64,000 nt of DNA from Microscillaceae bacterium (GTDB lineage: Bacteria; Bacteroidota; Bacteroidia; Cytophagales; Microscillaceae), in contig JAAUUB010000004.1 of assembly GCA_012031215.1 (NCBI GenBank), positions 1-64,000 on the forward strand. Reading direction: 5' to 3'. Both the position numbers and the translations under genes were made by a program. Below, piece after piece: positions 22,301-32,542 of the stretch. Every line of letters begins with the position of its first letter. Within the stretch, counting starts at the first letter, position 1. Below the pieces are notes generated by a model. It made no database searches and had not been told where the DNA came from. It saw only the letters and a list, made by a program, of their open reading frames with translations.

Positions 22301-25129
22301 GCGGGCACGGCTACGCTGGGCAATCCCAATGACCCGCAAACCATTGCCAATAATTTGTCGGTGGGGGCCAATACTTTTGTCTGGACGATTAGCAATGGCA
22401 CTTGCCCACCCTCCACCGCTTCGGTAACCATTACTCGTCCGGCTTTGCCCACCGTCTCGAATGCCGGTACAGACCAAACCCTTTGTGATGCAGTTACTAC
22501 CCTGGCCGCTAATACGCCGACCATTGGCACAGGGCTTTGGACCGTACTTGAAGGCGGTGCCACCGTATTGCAAACCAATAACCCTAACTCGCCTGTTACG
22601 GGCTTAACGCCAGGAGCCAATCGCTTTGCCTGGACTATCAGCAATGGGGTTTGTCCGGTGAGCGTATCTTCGGTTGTAATAACCCGCATTGCTGAGCCAA
22701 CCGTTTCTTTTGCTGGCAATAACCAGACAATCTGTTCGGACGAGGCGACGCTCTCAGGCAATACGCCTACTATCGGCACGGGGCAATGGGTCTTGGTAGC
22801 TGGGGCAGGTATTATCACTTCGCCCGGTACGCCGGTTACGACTGTAAGTGCGCTGGGGCTGGGTGATAATATATTTGAATGGCGCATTTCCAATGGCATT
22901 TGCCCGACCAGTGTCTCATCGCTTACCATTCGCCGCGATGCCTTACCCACAGTGGCCAATGCCGGGCCTGACCAGAATGTTTGCCTAACTTCCGCAACGC
23001 TGAGTGGCAATCTGCCGGTGGTGGGTACAGGTACCTGGTCCTTGCTCAGTGGTTTGGGCACAGTTACCAACCCGGCCAGCCCTACTAGCACGGTTACAGG
23101 CCTGGGCCCGGGAGCCAATGTATTTGCCTGGACCATCAGCAATGGGACTTGCCCGGCTTCTACGGATGTAGTCTTGGTATTCCGGGAAACCCCGCCTACC
23201 CCTGCCAATGCCGGGTCAAACCAAAACATTTGCGCTAGCACGGCCAATCTGTCAGCCAATGCGCCCCTGATAGGCACAGGACAATGGACGCTGGTGGCCG
23301 GAGGAGGTAATATCACCAACCCCAACAGTCCCAGCACGGAGGTTACGGGCCTCTCTGCCGGGGTCAATATCTTCCGATGGACTATTAGTAATTCCTGTGG
23401 GGCCTCTTCTTCAAACGTGAGCATTACCCGTTCGTTGGAACCTACGGTGGCCAATGCGGGCCCCGACCAGACCGTTTGTGCCGATAATACGGTGCTGGCG
23501 GGCAGCGTTCCGATCATAGGCATTGGAGAGTGGCTTATTGTATCGGGCAGTGGCACCATTGTCAATCCCACCCAGTTTAATTCTCAAATCACCAATTTGG
23601 CCGTTGGAGAGAATGTCTTTCGCTGGACGATTCAAAACGGCTCTTGCCCGGTTTCACAGGATGAAGTAAGAATTACCCGCACCGCCGAACCAAGTCAGGC
23701 TTTTGCTGGACTAGACCAGGAGATTTGCCCGGGCGGAACGGCTACCCTTTCAGCCACCAACCCAGCCGTCGGAACCGGACTTTGGACATTGGTAAGCGGT
23801 CCTTCTACGCTGGCCATCAATACGCCAAATGCGCCAATTACGGGGGTCTCGGGCTTTGTGCCGGGGGTGTATGTGCTACGATGGACCCTCAGTAGCGGGT
23901 CTTGCCCTACCACAGCGGATGAAGTAAGTATCCGGGTGCTCGACCAACCCCGTACCGATGTGAACCTGGTGGTCAGTGATTTGGAATATTGCCAGCAGGA
24001 GGTTCCACAGTTTATCAGTTTATCTGTTTCCAATACCGAAGTAGGCGTAACGTATCAATTACGGGATGCGAGTGGTTCAGTACTGGCCTCACAAAATGGC
24101 ACAGGTGGTACTATCAACTATACCTTTTTACCTGCTCCGGCAGCTACGATTACCTACTCGGTATTTGCATTTAGCACCACCAGCGAGGGCATTGTTTGCA
24201 CGCCCCTGGAACTGCAAGACCGGGCCACTATCAAGGTAATTAACTGCAATTTGCCTGAATTGCAGGAATTTAACCTTCTGACCGACAATTGTGAAGAAGT
24301 CCGCCTTAATGTATTGGCCAACTTGGATGAAACCCAGTTTCGGGTTACGCCGGTTACCAATGCGGTTACCGCAAATGGCAGTATTTTTAATATTTCGCCC
24401 AATGGGGTGGTAAGTTATATTCCTTTCCGTGATTTTACGGGCACAGAGGAGTTTAGCTACGAAATCTGCAACACGAATCTGCCTCCTGACTGTGGCACAG
24501 GGTCCATTATTTTTACAGTGGAGCCTTGCTTAAATCAGAATCCTATTGCGCAGGATGATACTTATAATACTGACAACTGCAACACTAGTGAGGTCATTGC
24601 CAACGTACTGGTCAATGACGAAGACCCGGAAAATGGCTTGTTACTCGTAACCCCAATCAACCCCACGCTCACACCGGGAGGCGGCATTTTCAGCCTTGGA
24701 GCCAACGGAAACTTCAGCTATACCCCATCCGAAAGTTTTGTGGGTGTAGATTCGGTGCGGTATGAGGTCTGCGACAATGGCCAGGGTTCGGTTTCGGGGC
24801 AAATACGCAAATGCGCCGAAGCGGTCATTTATTTTCAGGTCTTGGGCTGTGAGACAGTTTTTATTCCCGAAGGCTTTTCCCCGAATGGCGATGGGATTAA
24901 CGACCGTCTGGTTATTCTGGGCAATGAACGGTTTCGGATTCAGCTTAAGGTTTTTAACCGCTACGGCAATCTGGTGTATGAAAGTGAGGATTATCAGGAC
25001 GACTGGGACGGAAAAGCAAATCGAGGCAATCTGATTGGCGACCGCCTGCCGGATGGCACTTACTTTTATGTGGTCGATTTGCGCAATGGTCAATCGCCTC
25101 TGCGCAGATACCTGACCATTCGCCGCTAG
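16338..25129 (+). CDS. Giant PKD/Ig-repeat T9SS cargo with type B (gliding-associated) sorting domain
   Basis: About 2,930 residues when joined. Signal peptide after ATG 16338 ([15 protein letters not shown], cut near SLVAQ); TTG 16329 is an alternative start. Then at least five PKD domains with the WxWDFGDGNT / NPSHTY signature (to ~18050), one Ig-like segment, 22 tandem ~84-residue Ig-like repeats (18393-23956), two cadherin-like or VCBS-type segments ([21 protein letters not shown]) and a C-terminal gliding-motility-associated domain ([38 protein letters not shown]). The reading frame breaks once, at the T4 run 20126-20129; restoring one T gives [11 protein letters not shown] and continuity. 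Probably a surface adhesin. The PorP/SprF gene directly downstream fits the way type B cargos are anchored. Confidence 0.9.
18393..23956 (+). repeat. Array of 22 tandem ~253-bp (84-aa) Ig-like repeats
   Basis: Each unit opens [10 protein letters not shown], carries GTGxWxLVSGSGTIxNPNxPxT, then VSxLGxGxNxFxWTISNGxCP and ends VxITR. There are two conserved Cys per unit, suggesting one disulfide each. Units 5-9 form a divergent subgroup (PPAGGSGTW or [12 protein letters not shown]). Units 14 and 20 share the rare variant [10 protein letters not shown], and units 13/19 and 15/21 also pair, which points to an old six-unit duplication of about 1.5 kb. Confidence 0.92.
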
Positions 25130-25175
25130 GGGGAGAAGTACAAAATAATTGAAGGGGTTTAAAACAAGTAAGGAT

Positions 25176-26113
25176 ATGCAAAGATTTTTACCATTTGGGG
25201 GATTTTGTGGGGGCTGCACCTGGCCTGTATGCCCACAGCGCAGGCCCAGCAAGATGCGCAATACAGCCTGTATATGTTCAATGGCATGGCTTTAAACCCG
25301 GCCTTTGCTGGAAGTCGTGAGCTGGCTAGCCTCACCGGGCTTTTTCGCGAGCAGTGGGTGGGTTTTGAGGGTGCTCCCAGTACCCAAACCCTTTCTTTTC
25401 ATACCCCTTTTCAGGAAAGGCGTATGGGAGCCGGAGTGTGGCTGGCTAATGACCGCCTGGGCGAATCCCGCACTTTCCAGCTTTCCCTGGCCTATGCCTA
25501 TCGTTTGTTGCTCGATGAGGGGGAGCTTTCTTTTGGTGTGCAAGGCGGATTCACGCAATACCGGGCAGATTTTGACGGAGTCAACACTTCCTTTAATCCC
25601 AATATCATTGACCCAGCTTTCAACCAGAATATCAACGAGATTTTGCCCAATCTGGGGCTGGGGGTGTATTTTCAGAACAATCGGGTGTATGCAGGTTTTT
25701 CTATCCCGCAGCTATTTAATAATAACCTTGCCGATGAAATTACGGATGCCCGCCAGTCGGTACACTATTTTGCTACGGCGGGCTATCTGCTCAACCCCCA
25801 AAGCCGTATTCAGCTTACCCCTTCTTTTATGCTGAAATATGTGCAGGGAGCTCCTCTTTCTTTTGACCTCAATGCCCTGGTAAACTTTATGGACAAGGTG
25901 GAAGCCGGGATTTCTTATCGTATTGGCGACTCGATAGACTGCATCCTGGCACTCCCACTGATGAAAAACCTCAAGCTGGCTTATGCCTATGACATCCCCC
26001 TCAACGCGCTGGGCGAATACAATAATGGCTCGCACGAGTTGTTGCTTCGTTTTGAATTTAACTGGCTGGGCGATGGGCCAAATGAGCGCATCATCACGCC
26101 TCGGCATTTTTGA
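25176..26113 (+). CDS. PorP/SprF-family outer-membrane protein
   Basis: Outer-membrane beta-barrel of the PorP/SprF type, which in T9SS systems pairs with a type B cargo to hold it at the cell surface. The body reads QQDAQYSLYMFNGMALNPAFAGS, the classic N-terminus of the family, then alternating strands to an aromatic end (RHF). ATG 25176 reads MQ and then needs one extra A in the AAA at 25179-25182 to give MQKIFTIWGILWGLH and a normal signal peptide ending AQAQ. Without that, only a TTG at 25205 starts the frame. About 312 residues, usual for the family. It lies 46 bp after the giant cargo and 42 bp before the OmpA gene, so one operon is likely. Confidence 0.88.
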
Positions 26114-26155
26114 TTTTTTTTGATTGGATTGAAAGCTTAAACGGAAGAATCGCAG

Positions 26156-28173
26156 ATGATGAAAACCGCACAAATATCTTTTCTTTGTTTTGCTCTGGGG
26201 CTTTCGGTGGTCTGGGCGCAGAGCAAGCTGGAGCAGGCCAATGCTGCTTATGACAAGTTTCATTATGCCGAAGCCATTCCTTTGTATGAGGCCGTGTTGC
26301 GCAATGAACCCCGCAACGGCGAAGCCGAGGAAAAACTGGCCGATTCGTATCGGCGCATTGGCAACAGCCGCGAGGCCGAAAATGGTATGCCAAAGTAGTG
26401 CAGCAGCCCAAAGCCACCCTGGAAAGTAAATTGTATTATGCCCAGGCCCTGGCCATGAATGGCAATTATGAAGAGGCCCGCCTTTGGTACAAAGCCTACG
26501 CCCGCGAAGCCCGCCGCGACCAAAGGGGTTTTCAATTTGGAAAGGCTTATGAAGATACGGCCAATTTTCATAAAGACGCGGCCCGCTACCAGTTGCAATT
26601 GGCTCCTTTCAATTCTCCTCAGGCCGATTTTGGCCCTAGCTTTTATCAAAATGGGGTTGTGTTTTGCAGCAGTCGTCCCCCTGGCGAAACGCGCATGGTG
26701 CCCAAATACAAATGGAACGACTCTTTTTTTCTGGACCTCTATTTTGTGCCCAATGGAGTGAGCGGGACAGAAATCCTCGATAGCCATTTCAAGTCCAAAC
26801 TTCACGACGGGCCTATCACCTTTTACAATGGAGAGCGAGCGGCAGTTTTTACCCGCAATAATTATTACAAGGGCAAAACCCAAAGGAGCCAGGATGGGGT
26901 CAATAAACTCAAAATGTATTTTACCGAAGTGCGCGACGGGCAGTGGAGCAACCTTAGCGAATTTCCTTTTAATGACAATGAATACTCGGTGGGGCATCCG
27001 GCCTTTAGCATTGATGGCCTTACATTGTACTTCGTGTCGGATATGCCCGGCACCTTAGGCGGAACGGATATTTTTCGCACGAATTACGAAAATGGCCGTT
27101 GGACTTTTCCCGAAAATCTGGGACCGGGCATCAATACCCCCGGCAATGAAATGTTTCCTTTTCTGGATGCTAGCAACAATCTTTATTTTGCTTCCGATGG
27201 TCATCCTGGCTTAGGCGGCCTGGATATTTTTCTGGCCAAAAACATACAGGGGCGTTTCGGAAAACCCCAAAACCTGGGCGTGCCCATCAACAGTCAGCGG
27301 GATGATTTTAGCTTTATTGTGGACATTGACCTGGGCGAGGGCTATTTTAGCTCCAACCGGGAAGGGGGCGTTGGCGATGACGATATTTACCGCTTTGTAA
27401 CCGAAACTTGTCAGTTGTATTTCACCGTCCTGGACCAACGCACCGGAAAGCCCTTGCCCGATGCTTTTATCCAGGTAGAAGAAAAGGATAGTGGGTTGGA
27501 GGTCGTCTTTATTAATGAGGATGAAAATCTGTATAGTTTCCGAACCGCTTTTCGCACCTCTTATGTGTTGAGGGCCTATAAGGAAGGCTATGTGGAAGGC
27601 AAAATTGAAAAAACCGAACAGGAGCTTTTGGACTGCTCCGATAAGAACCCCCTCATGGATACACTCAGGATTTATCTCAATCCTACTTTTCCTTCTCCCG
27701 AAGAATTGATGGCCCGAGCCGATTCCATTGCCAAAGCCCAGGCTCAAGCCCGAAGGCTTACTTCTTCTTATGCCACTATCCCGGAGTGGTATTGGCAAAA
27801 CGGCATTGATACTACCAAAATCCTGGCCATCAAATCGGTTTACTATGAGTTGAACCAGTTTAATGTTCGCAATGAAGATGTGTCCGCTATGCAGGATGTG
27901 TTGCAGGTTTTGCGCGATAATCCTTCTTATAAGCTCATCATCTCTTCGCATACGGATTCGCGGGCCAGTTATGCGTATAATGTGCAGCTTTCGCAGCGGC
28001 GTACCAATGCTGTCTTTCAGTATTTTGCCAGCCGGGGCATAGAGGCCCGCCGAATGGATAGAGCCTACTTTGGTGAAACCCGCCTTCTGACTCCCTGCCC
28101 CGATGATGTGCCTTGCGACGAAAACGAGCATTTGCTCAACCGCCGCAGCGAAATGGTGATTATGCGCGAGTAA
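26156..28173 (+). CDS. TPR / PD40 beta-propeller / OmpA envelope protein (PorE/SprE-like layout)
   Basis: About 671 residues joined. Signal peptide (MMKTAQISFLCFALGLSVVWA), short TPR region (~25-110), WD40-like PD40 beta-propeller repeats (SxDGLTLYFVSDMPGxxGGxDIF, YFASDGHPGLGGLDIF, YFSSNREGGVGDDDIY), a carboxypeptidase-regulatory-like fold (~360-430) and a C-terminal OmpA peptidoglycan-binding domain with HTDSRASYAYNxxLSQRR. This order is that of PorE-type proteins, which tether T9SS parts to peptidoglycan. One frame change at the A4 run 26379-26382 (restored: EKWYAKVVQQP) splits the TPR part. It sits directly after PorP/SprF. Confidence 0.87.
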
Positions 28174-28282
28174 AAAGTCGTCGATAATATAATTAAACTA
28201 ATTTTTTAGGGAAGTTATCGAGAAGCGAAGAATTTTTCGTTAGTCAAAATACCAAGCAATGGCATAGCTAAGGGATAATCCC

Positions 28283-28290
28283 TATCTTTG
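28283..28290 (+). promoter_or_regulatory. Putative Bacteroidota -7 box (TATCTTTG)
   Basis: Exact match to TAnnTTTG, ~50 bp before the start codon at 28341 and 110 bp after the preceding gene. No good TTTG is found 19 nt upstream, so this is a half-supported promoter for the secreted TPR protein. Confidence 0.4.
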
Positions 28291-28340
28291 CCCGCGTTTT
28301 AAAATGTATTTAATTTAGGATTTAAAACCCAAACAAAGCG

Positions 28341-29672
28341 ATGATGTACAGAAAATTGAGCCTGTTATTGGCCCTCTTTTGCGGGTGGGTGCTTGCCGCA
28401 AAAGCCCAGAATTATGAAGGTATTCCGGAGGATAAAAAATCTCTGGTGGATGAGAAATTTGTACTCCTGGGTGACAACGTGTCCATGAAGAATTATCCCG
28501 ACGCGCAACCACACCTTAATTGGTTACTGGCCAACGCGCCCAAGTTTAGCAAAAATATTTACATCAACGGCATTAAAATATACAAAGCTTTGGCCGAAAA
28601 AGAAGCCGATGCCGCCAAGAAAACCCTTTACCAGGATTCGGTGCTGGTATTGCACGACCTGCAAATCCAAAACTTTGGCGATGAGGCCAAGGTCATGAAT
28701 GCAAAAGCTTTTACAGCCTATTACTACCTGTATAATTTTCCCGAGCGATACGGCGAACTGTATGAAATGCTGCGCAAGGCCTATCTCCTGAACAAAGCGG
28801 AGATTATCCCTCAAAATCTCAGCTTTTTGTTTATTGTGATGTCTTTGATGAAAGGGGAAGAATTTTATGCCAAATACCAGCCTGAATTTGCGGATGATAA
28901 AGTAACGACTCTTTATGAAGAGGTAGGCCAGATTATCAATGCAAAAGTGGCTGCTGGCGAAGCGGGCTGGGAAGATGCCCGCAATACCGTGGACCAATAC
29001 TACGGGGCTATGGTAACCATCACCTGCTCCTATATCAAAAAATACCTGGAACCAAAATACCGTGCCAGCCCCGATGATGCTGAACTGATTGAAAAAATCA
29101 TTGGCTATATGATTAAAGCCACTCAGGATACCTCAAACAATGAGAAATGTATTGTGGGCGACCCGCTTTTCCTCGAGCTGAGCGAAAAACTCTTCCAAAA
29201 AGAACCAACTTACAAAAGAGCACTTTTCTTGATGCGGGCTTATAAAGACACGGGGCGTGAAGCTGAGTTTCGCAACAAGGCCCTCGAGCTGGCCGAAAAC
29301 GGTAACCAGAAAGCAGATATTTATCTGATGATTGCCGACGAATACCGTTCCAGTGGTCAATATGGTTCGGCCCGGGAATATTTTTTCAAAGTGGCTCAAT
29401 TAGATCCCAGCCGGGCCTCACTGGCCTACTCCATTGTGGGCGATATGTATCTGAGCAGCGGCGGCGGATGTAAAGGAGATAACCCGGTGGTGTCGCGCTC
29501 TTATGCCATTGCGGCCTACAATATGTATCAAAAAGCGGGCAATAGCGGCAAAATGGCTACCGCCCAGCGTTATTTTCCCGACCGCGAAGCCATTTTCACC
29601 TATTCTATGGGCGGCAAATCCGTAACGGTACCTTGCTGGATTGGGGAAACGGTTGTGATTCCGAATTTGTAA
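28341..29672 (+). CDS. Secreted TPR-type protein (443 aa), function unknown
   Basis: Signal peptide LLLALFCGWVLAAKAQ, then an all-helical protein with TPR-like pairs such as NYPDAQPHLNWLLANAPK, AEFRNKALELAENGN and GQYGSAREYFFKVAQLDPSRA. Three to four degenerate TPRs are visible near the C-terminus (~300-400), followed by a Cys-containing tail (SSGGGCKG, VPCWIGETV). Similar periplasmic TPR proteins are widespread in Bacteroidota, but I know no established activity. Start at the first of two ATGs. It has its own promoter-like box and ends in a good terminator, so it is probably a single-gene unit next to the T9SS envelope module. Confidence 0.75.
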   Translation: MMYRKLSLLLALFCGWVLAAKAQNYEGIPEDKKSLVDEKFVLLGDNVSMKNYPDAQPHLNWLLANAPKFSKNIYINGIKIYKALAEKEADAAKKTLYQDSVLVLHDLQIQNFGDEAKVMNAKAFTAYYYLYNFPERYGELYEMLRKAYLLNKAEIIPQNLSFLFIVMSLMKGEEFYAKYQPEFADDKVTTLYEEVGQIINAKVAAGEAGWEDARNTVDQYYGAMVTITCSYIKKYLEPKYRASPDDAELIEKIIGYMIKATQDTSNNEKCIVGDPLFLELSEKLFQKEPTYKRALFLMRAYKDTGREAEFRNKALELAENGNQKADIYLMIADEYRSSGQYGSAREYFFKVAQLDPSRASLAYSIVGDMYLSSGGGCKGDNPVVSRSYAIAAYNMYQKAGNSGKMATAQRYFPDREAIFTYSMGGKSVTVPCWIGETVVIPNL

Positions 29673-29693
29673 TTTTTATATTTTTTTGATTTT

Positions 29694-29734
29694 AAAAACC
29701 TTCTGGGCTTCTCATAGACCGGAAGGTTTTTTTT
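29694..29734 (+). terminator. Rho-independent terminator
   Basis: Stem AAAAACCTTC / GAAGGTTTTT (10 bp) with an 18-nt loop and eight Ts, 21 bp after the TPR gene. Confidence 0.8.
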
Positions 29735-29852
29735 CCCAGACATAAAAAAGAAATGCATGGGGCGAACTTGCCAAACTTAATACTTAACTTGGCTAAGATT
29801 TTGTTATTTTGTGATTTAAAAAATTGCTTCACCTACCTATTGATAAAACCCT

Positions 29853-30966
29853 ATGTCGCTTTGGCTATCTCTGTTGGTTATTGTGCTGGCTTTTTATGTG
29901 ATGGCGGAAGTCGTGGATCGTCATTTTATCAAAAGCCTGGATAATATTGCCCACTGGCTCAAAATGCCGGAGAGCGTAGCCGGGCAACCCTGCTGGCTTT
30001 TGGCACAAGCACTCCCGAAATCTCTACGGCGCTTTTTGCTCTTTTTCTTGAGGAAGCCAATCCCGCCACCGGGGTAGGCACCATTGTCGGTTCGGCCATT
30101 TTTCAAATCTTGGTAGTGATTGGATTTGCCGCAGTGATGCGCACTTCCTATCTCAACTGGCGCCCTATTTTGCGCGACAGCATTTTTTATGCCTTCTCAA
30201 TTATCTTGCTTATGGTGTTTTTGCAAGACAATTGTTTTACCCTGGCCGAAGCCTGGGGCTTTGTGGGGGCTTATCTTTTATATTTGTTTATATTGTTTTT
30301 GTGGGCCCGCTATGTCAAAGAAATAAAACTGAATGAGCCGGCTGCCGAAGAAGAAATTCCGCAGCCGCTGATTATGCTTGAGCACGCACTGGAAGAGGAG
30401 CGCAAAGGCAAAAGTGCCCTTTATTTTCTTAAACGCCTATTCAATTATCCTATTGAATTGCTTTTATCGTTCATACCGGATGTAGAAAAAAGACCCCGTT
30501 GGACGATTCCGGTCTTTTTTATCTCTTTGGGCCTGATTGGGTTTTCTTGCTATTGGTTGGTTTTAGCCGCCGAATCCTTTGCTCGGATTGTGGGTGTGCC
30601 CCCGGCCATTGTGGCCCTGACTATATTGGCCGGAGGCACTTCTATTCCCGAAATGATATCTTCGGCCATTGTGGCCCGCCAGGGCCGGGGCGATATGGCC
30701 ATTGCCAATGCCATTGGGAGCAATATTTTTGATATTTTGATGAGCCTGGGCTTTCCGGTGCTCATTTATATTCTCATTAAGGGGGAAAATCTGGAGGGGC
30801 TGAGTGGCGATGGCATTGGGACTTCGGTGCAGATTTTATTTTCTCCCTGATAGTAGTGCTAGGTCTTTTGGCCCTGCTTCGGTTTCGGGTAGGGCGCGGA
30901 TTTGGCATTTTTTTATTGTTGCTTTATGTACTTTATGTGGCCGGCGCCTATCTGGGCTGGTTCTGA
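29853..30966 (+). CDS. Ca2+/Na+ (cation) antiporter of the CaCA family, two frame breaks
   Basis: Inner-membrane exchanger related to YrbG/NCKX. Both alpha repeats are visible once frames are joined: ATLLAFGTSTPEISTALFAL with GVGTIVGSAIFQILVVIG in the N-half, and VALTILAGGTSIPEMISS with GDMAIANAIGSNIFDILMSLG in the C-half. The halves are separated by an acidic cytoplasmic loop (EPAAEEEIPQP). A missing G at 29982-29984 breaks the first repeat, and a missing G at 30818-30820 breaks the end; the corrected reading gives IGDFGADFIFSLIVVLG and a stop at 30964-30966. Around 371 residues, normal. Substrate could be Ca2+ or another cation. Confidence 0.87.
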
Positions 30967-30977
30967 CACCGGAGGCA

Positions 30978-31697
30978 CTAAGAAAGTTTTAAAAAATCTT
31001 CCATCCCAAAAATTCCCTTTTTCCCGAGGAGCCATTCGGCGGCCAGTACGGCACCAGTCGCAAAGCCCCGGCGGTTGTGGGCCGTGTGTTTGATTTCTAT
31101 GGTATCATTTTCCGAAATATATTGAATAGTGTGTGTCCCCGGCACTTCTCCCTCACGAAAAGATAAAACAGGGAGCAGATGGGCGGCGGTAGTGGGTTCT
31201 TCTTGCCAGCCTTGCAGGTCAGGCCGGTATTGCAAAATCCCTTCGGCCAGGGTGAGGGCCGTGCCACTGGGTTGGTCTTTTTTGGCCAAATGATGGGTTT
31301 CTTCTATTTGAATGTGGTAGTCGGGCTGCCGGGCCATGAGCCGAGCCAGTAACTGGTTGAGTTGAAAAAATAAGTTGACCCCAATACTAAAATTAGAAGC
31401 ATAAAAAAATGCGCCATTTTTCTCCTCGCACAGTGCTTCCAGGGCAGGGCGATGGTGTAGCCAACCAGTGGTTCCACTCAAAACAGGCACTCCTTGCTCC
31501 AGGCAGGCCTTCAAATTTTCAAAAGCGGTATCGGGCTGGGTAAATTCAATGGCTACATCGGTGTTTTGAGGCGTGAGCCTAAAGAGGTCTTGCTGGTTTT
31601 CGCGGTCTATTTTGTAAACCACCTGGTGTTGGCGTTGTAGGGCTATCTGCTCAATGGTTTTGCCCATTTTTCCGTATCCAATCAAACTGATGCGCAT
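30978..31697 (-). CDS. dapB: 4-hydroxy-tetrahydrodipicolinate reductase
   Basis: NAD(P)H-dependent step in the lysine and meso-diaminopimelate pathway. Start at 31697 (MRISLIGYGKMGKTIEQIA), giving 239 residues as usual. Visible are the GYGKMG nucleotide loop, the EFTQPD strand, SGTTGW, NFSIGVNLFF, the catalytic ETHHLAKKDQPSGTALTLAE motif (His-His, Lys) and a C-terminal dimer/substrate domain. The frame is intact. Overlaps nothing; 37 bp separate it from the DUF5683 gene upstream on the same strand, so the two are likely co-transcribed. Confidence 0.94.
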   Translation of the reverse strand: MRISLIGYGKMGKTIEQIALQRQHQVVYKIDRENQQDLFRLTPQNTDVAIEFTQPDTAFENLKACLEQGVPVLSGTTGWLHHRPALEALCEEKNGAFFYASNFSIGVNLFFQLNQLLARLMARQPDYHIQIEETHHLAKKDQPSGTALTLAEGILQYRPDLQGWQEEPTTAAHLLPVLSFREGEVPGTHTIQYISENDTIEIKHTAHNRRGFATGAVLAAEWLLGKKGIFGMEDFLKLS

Positions 31698-31734
31698 ATC
31701 TAAAAAAAATGTAAAAGGTCTTAGGAAAAAAAGC

Positions 31735-32307
31735 TTATTTCCAGCGTAAAAAAAGAGAAAGCCCCGCGCTGGCCTGCCCGCCCAAAGACTCAAGCTGGGG
31801 GCTAAGTTGCAGGCTAAGCGCATCGCTGATGTCGAAAGTTCTCAGGTGGGCATCCACGGTGGCATCCACAATATTCAGTCCGTGAAGCAAAACCGTCAGG
31901 ATGACCAAAAACTCACGATTGCGCCGGAAAAAAGTGCGATTGCGCCGGGCGGCATCCAGCGAGATAAAAGGCCGGGGGTCGGTTTCGGGCTGTTCGTTGA
32001 GCTTGGCCCGTACCGAATCGTCAAACTCTAGGAAACGGTTGTTGTTAAAGGATATAAAATAGCCTAAGGTAGCTCCCAGGCCATAAATAATGGGGATTTT
32101 CCAATATTTCCGATTGTAGGCCTGGCCCATTCCTGGCAATACCGCCGAGTAAAGGGCAGCTTTTGAAGGGTTATATGCTTTGGCCTGGACCGGCCCCAGC
32201 GAATCTAAGGAAAGACTATCCGGGCGGGTTTGTGCGGGTAAAACCCTAAAAAAACCCGCGCCCATATAGGTTGCAAGCAGTATCCAAAAAATAAATCTAA
32301 TCCCCAT
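31735..32307 (-). CDS. DUF5683-family membrane protein
   Basis: 190-residue protein with an N-terminal hydrophobic segment (IFWILLATYMGAGFF) and the hallmark YNPSKAALYSAVLPGMGQAYN-K-YWKIP region of DUF5683, followed by a hydrophobic helix (IIYGLGATLGYFI) and RRNREFLVILTVLLHGLNIVDATVDAHL. The family is common in Bacteroidota, often beside cell-division or dap genes; its function is unknown to me. It leads the dapB transcription unit. Confidence 0.85.
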   Translation of the reverse strand: MGIRFIFWILLATYMGAGFFRVLPAQTRPDSLSLDSLGPVQAKAYNPSKAALYSAVLPGMGQAYNRKYWKIPIIYGLGATLGYFISFNNNRFLEFDDSVRAKLNEQPETDPRPFISLDAARRNRTFFRRNREFLVILTVLLHGLNIVDATVDAHLRTFDISDALSLQLSPQLESLGGQASAGLSLFLRWK

Positions 32308-32482
32308 AAATTACTTAAAAAATGCCCACACCATCGCGCAACCCTCTAAAATCGTCCTTTACTCTGTATTATCCATCAAAATTAAAAAAAATAACCCGTA
32401 TTTTGTCTTTTTATAAGACAACGTAGCATTAAATTTGAACCAATAAAGTTTCGTAAATCGTTTTTTTGCACCACATTTGAGT

Positions 32483-32490
32483 TAAATTTG
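32483..32490 (+). promoter_or_regulatory. Putative -7 box (TAAATTTG)
   Basis: Exact TAnnTTTG match 53 bp before the lipoprotein start at 32543; a second exact copy lies at 32430-32437. Correctly spaced TTTG -33 elements are not evident for either. Confidence 0.38.
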
Positions 32491-32542
32491 AGTGATTATT
32501 GAGCCCCGGCAACTGAGTTCATTTTTTCAAAATCTAAAAACT

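Noticed and set aside
20096-23571. Large minus-strand ORFs (up to ~440 residues) opposite the repeat array
   Set aside because: Repetitive antisense shadows of the 22-unit array; no domain or start signal.
18393-23956. Regularly spaced repeats, possible CRISPR array
   Set aside because: The period is ~253 bp, copies diverge, and all units are in-frame protein repeats inside one gene.
32400-32480. Full promoter pair before the binding lipoprotein
   Set aside because: Two exact TAAATTTG boxes are present, but neither has TTTG at the expected spacing, so only the box nearest the gene was listed.
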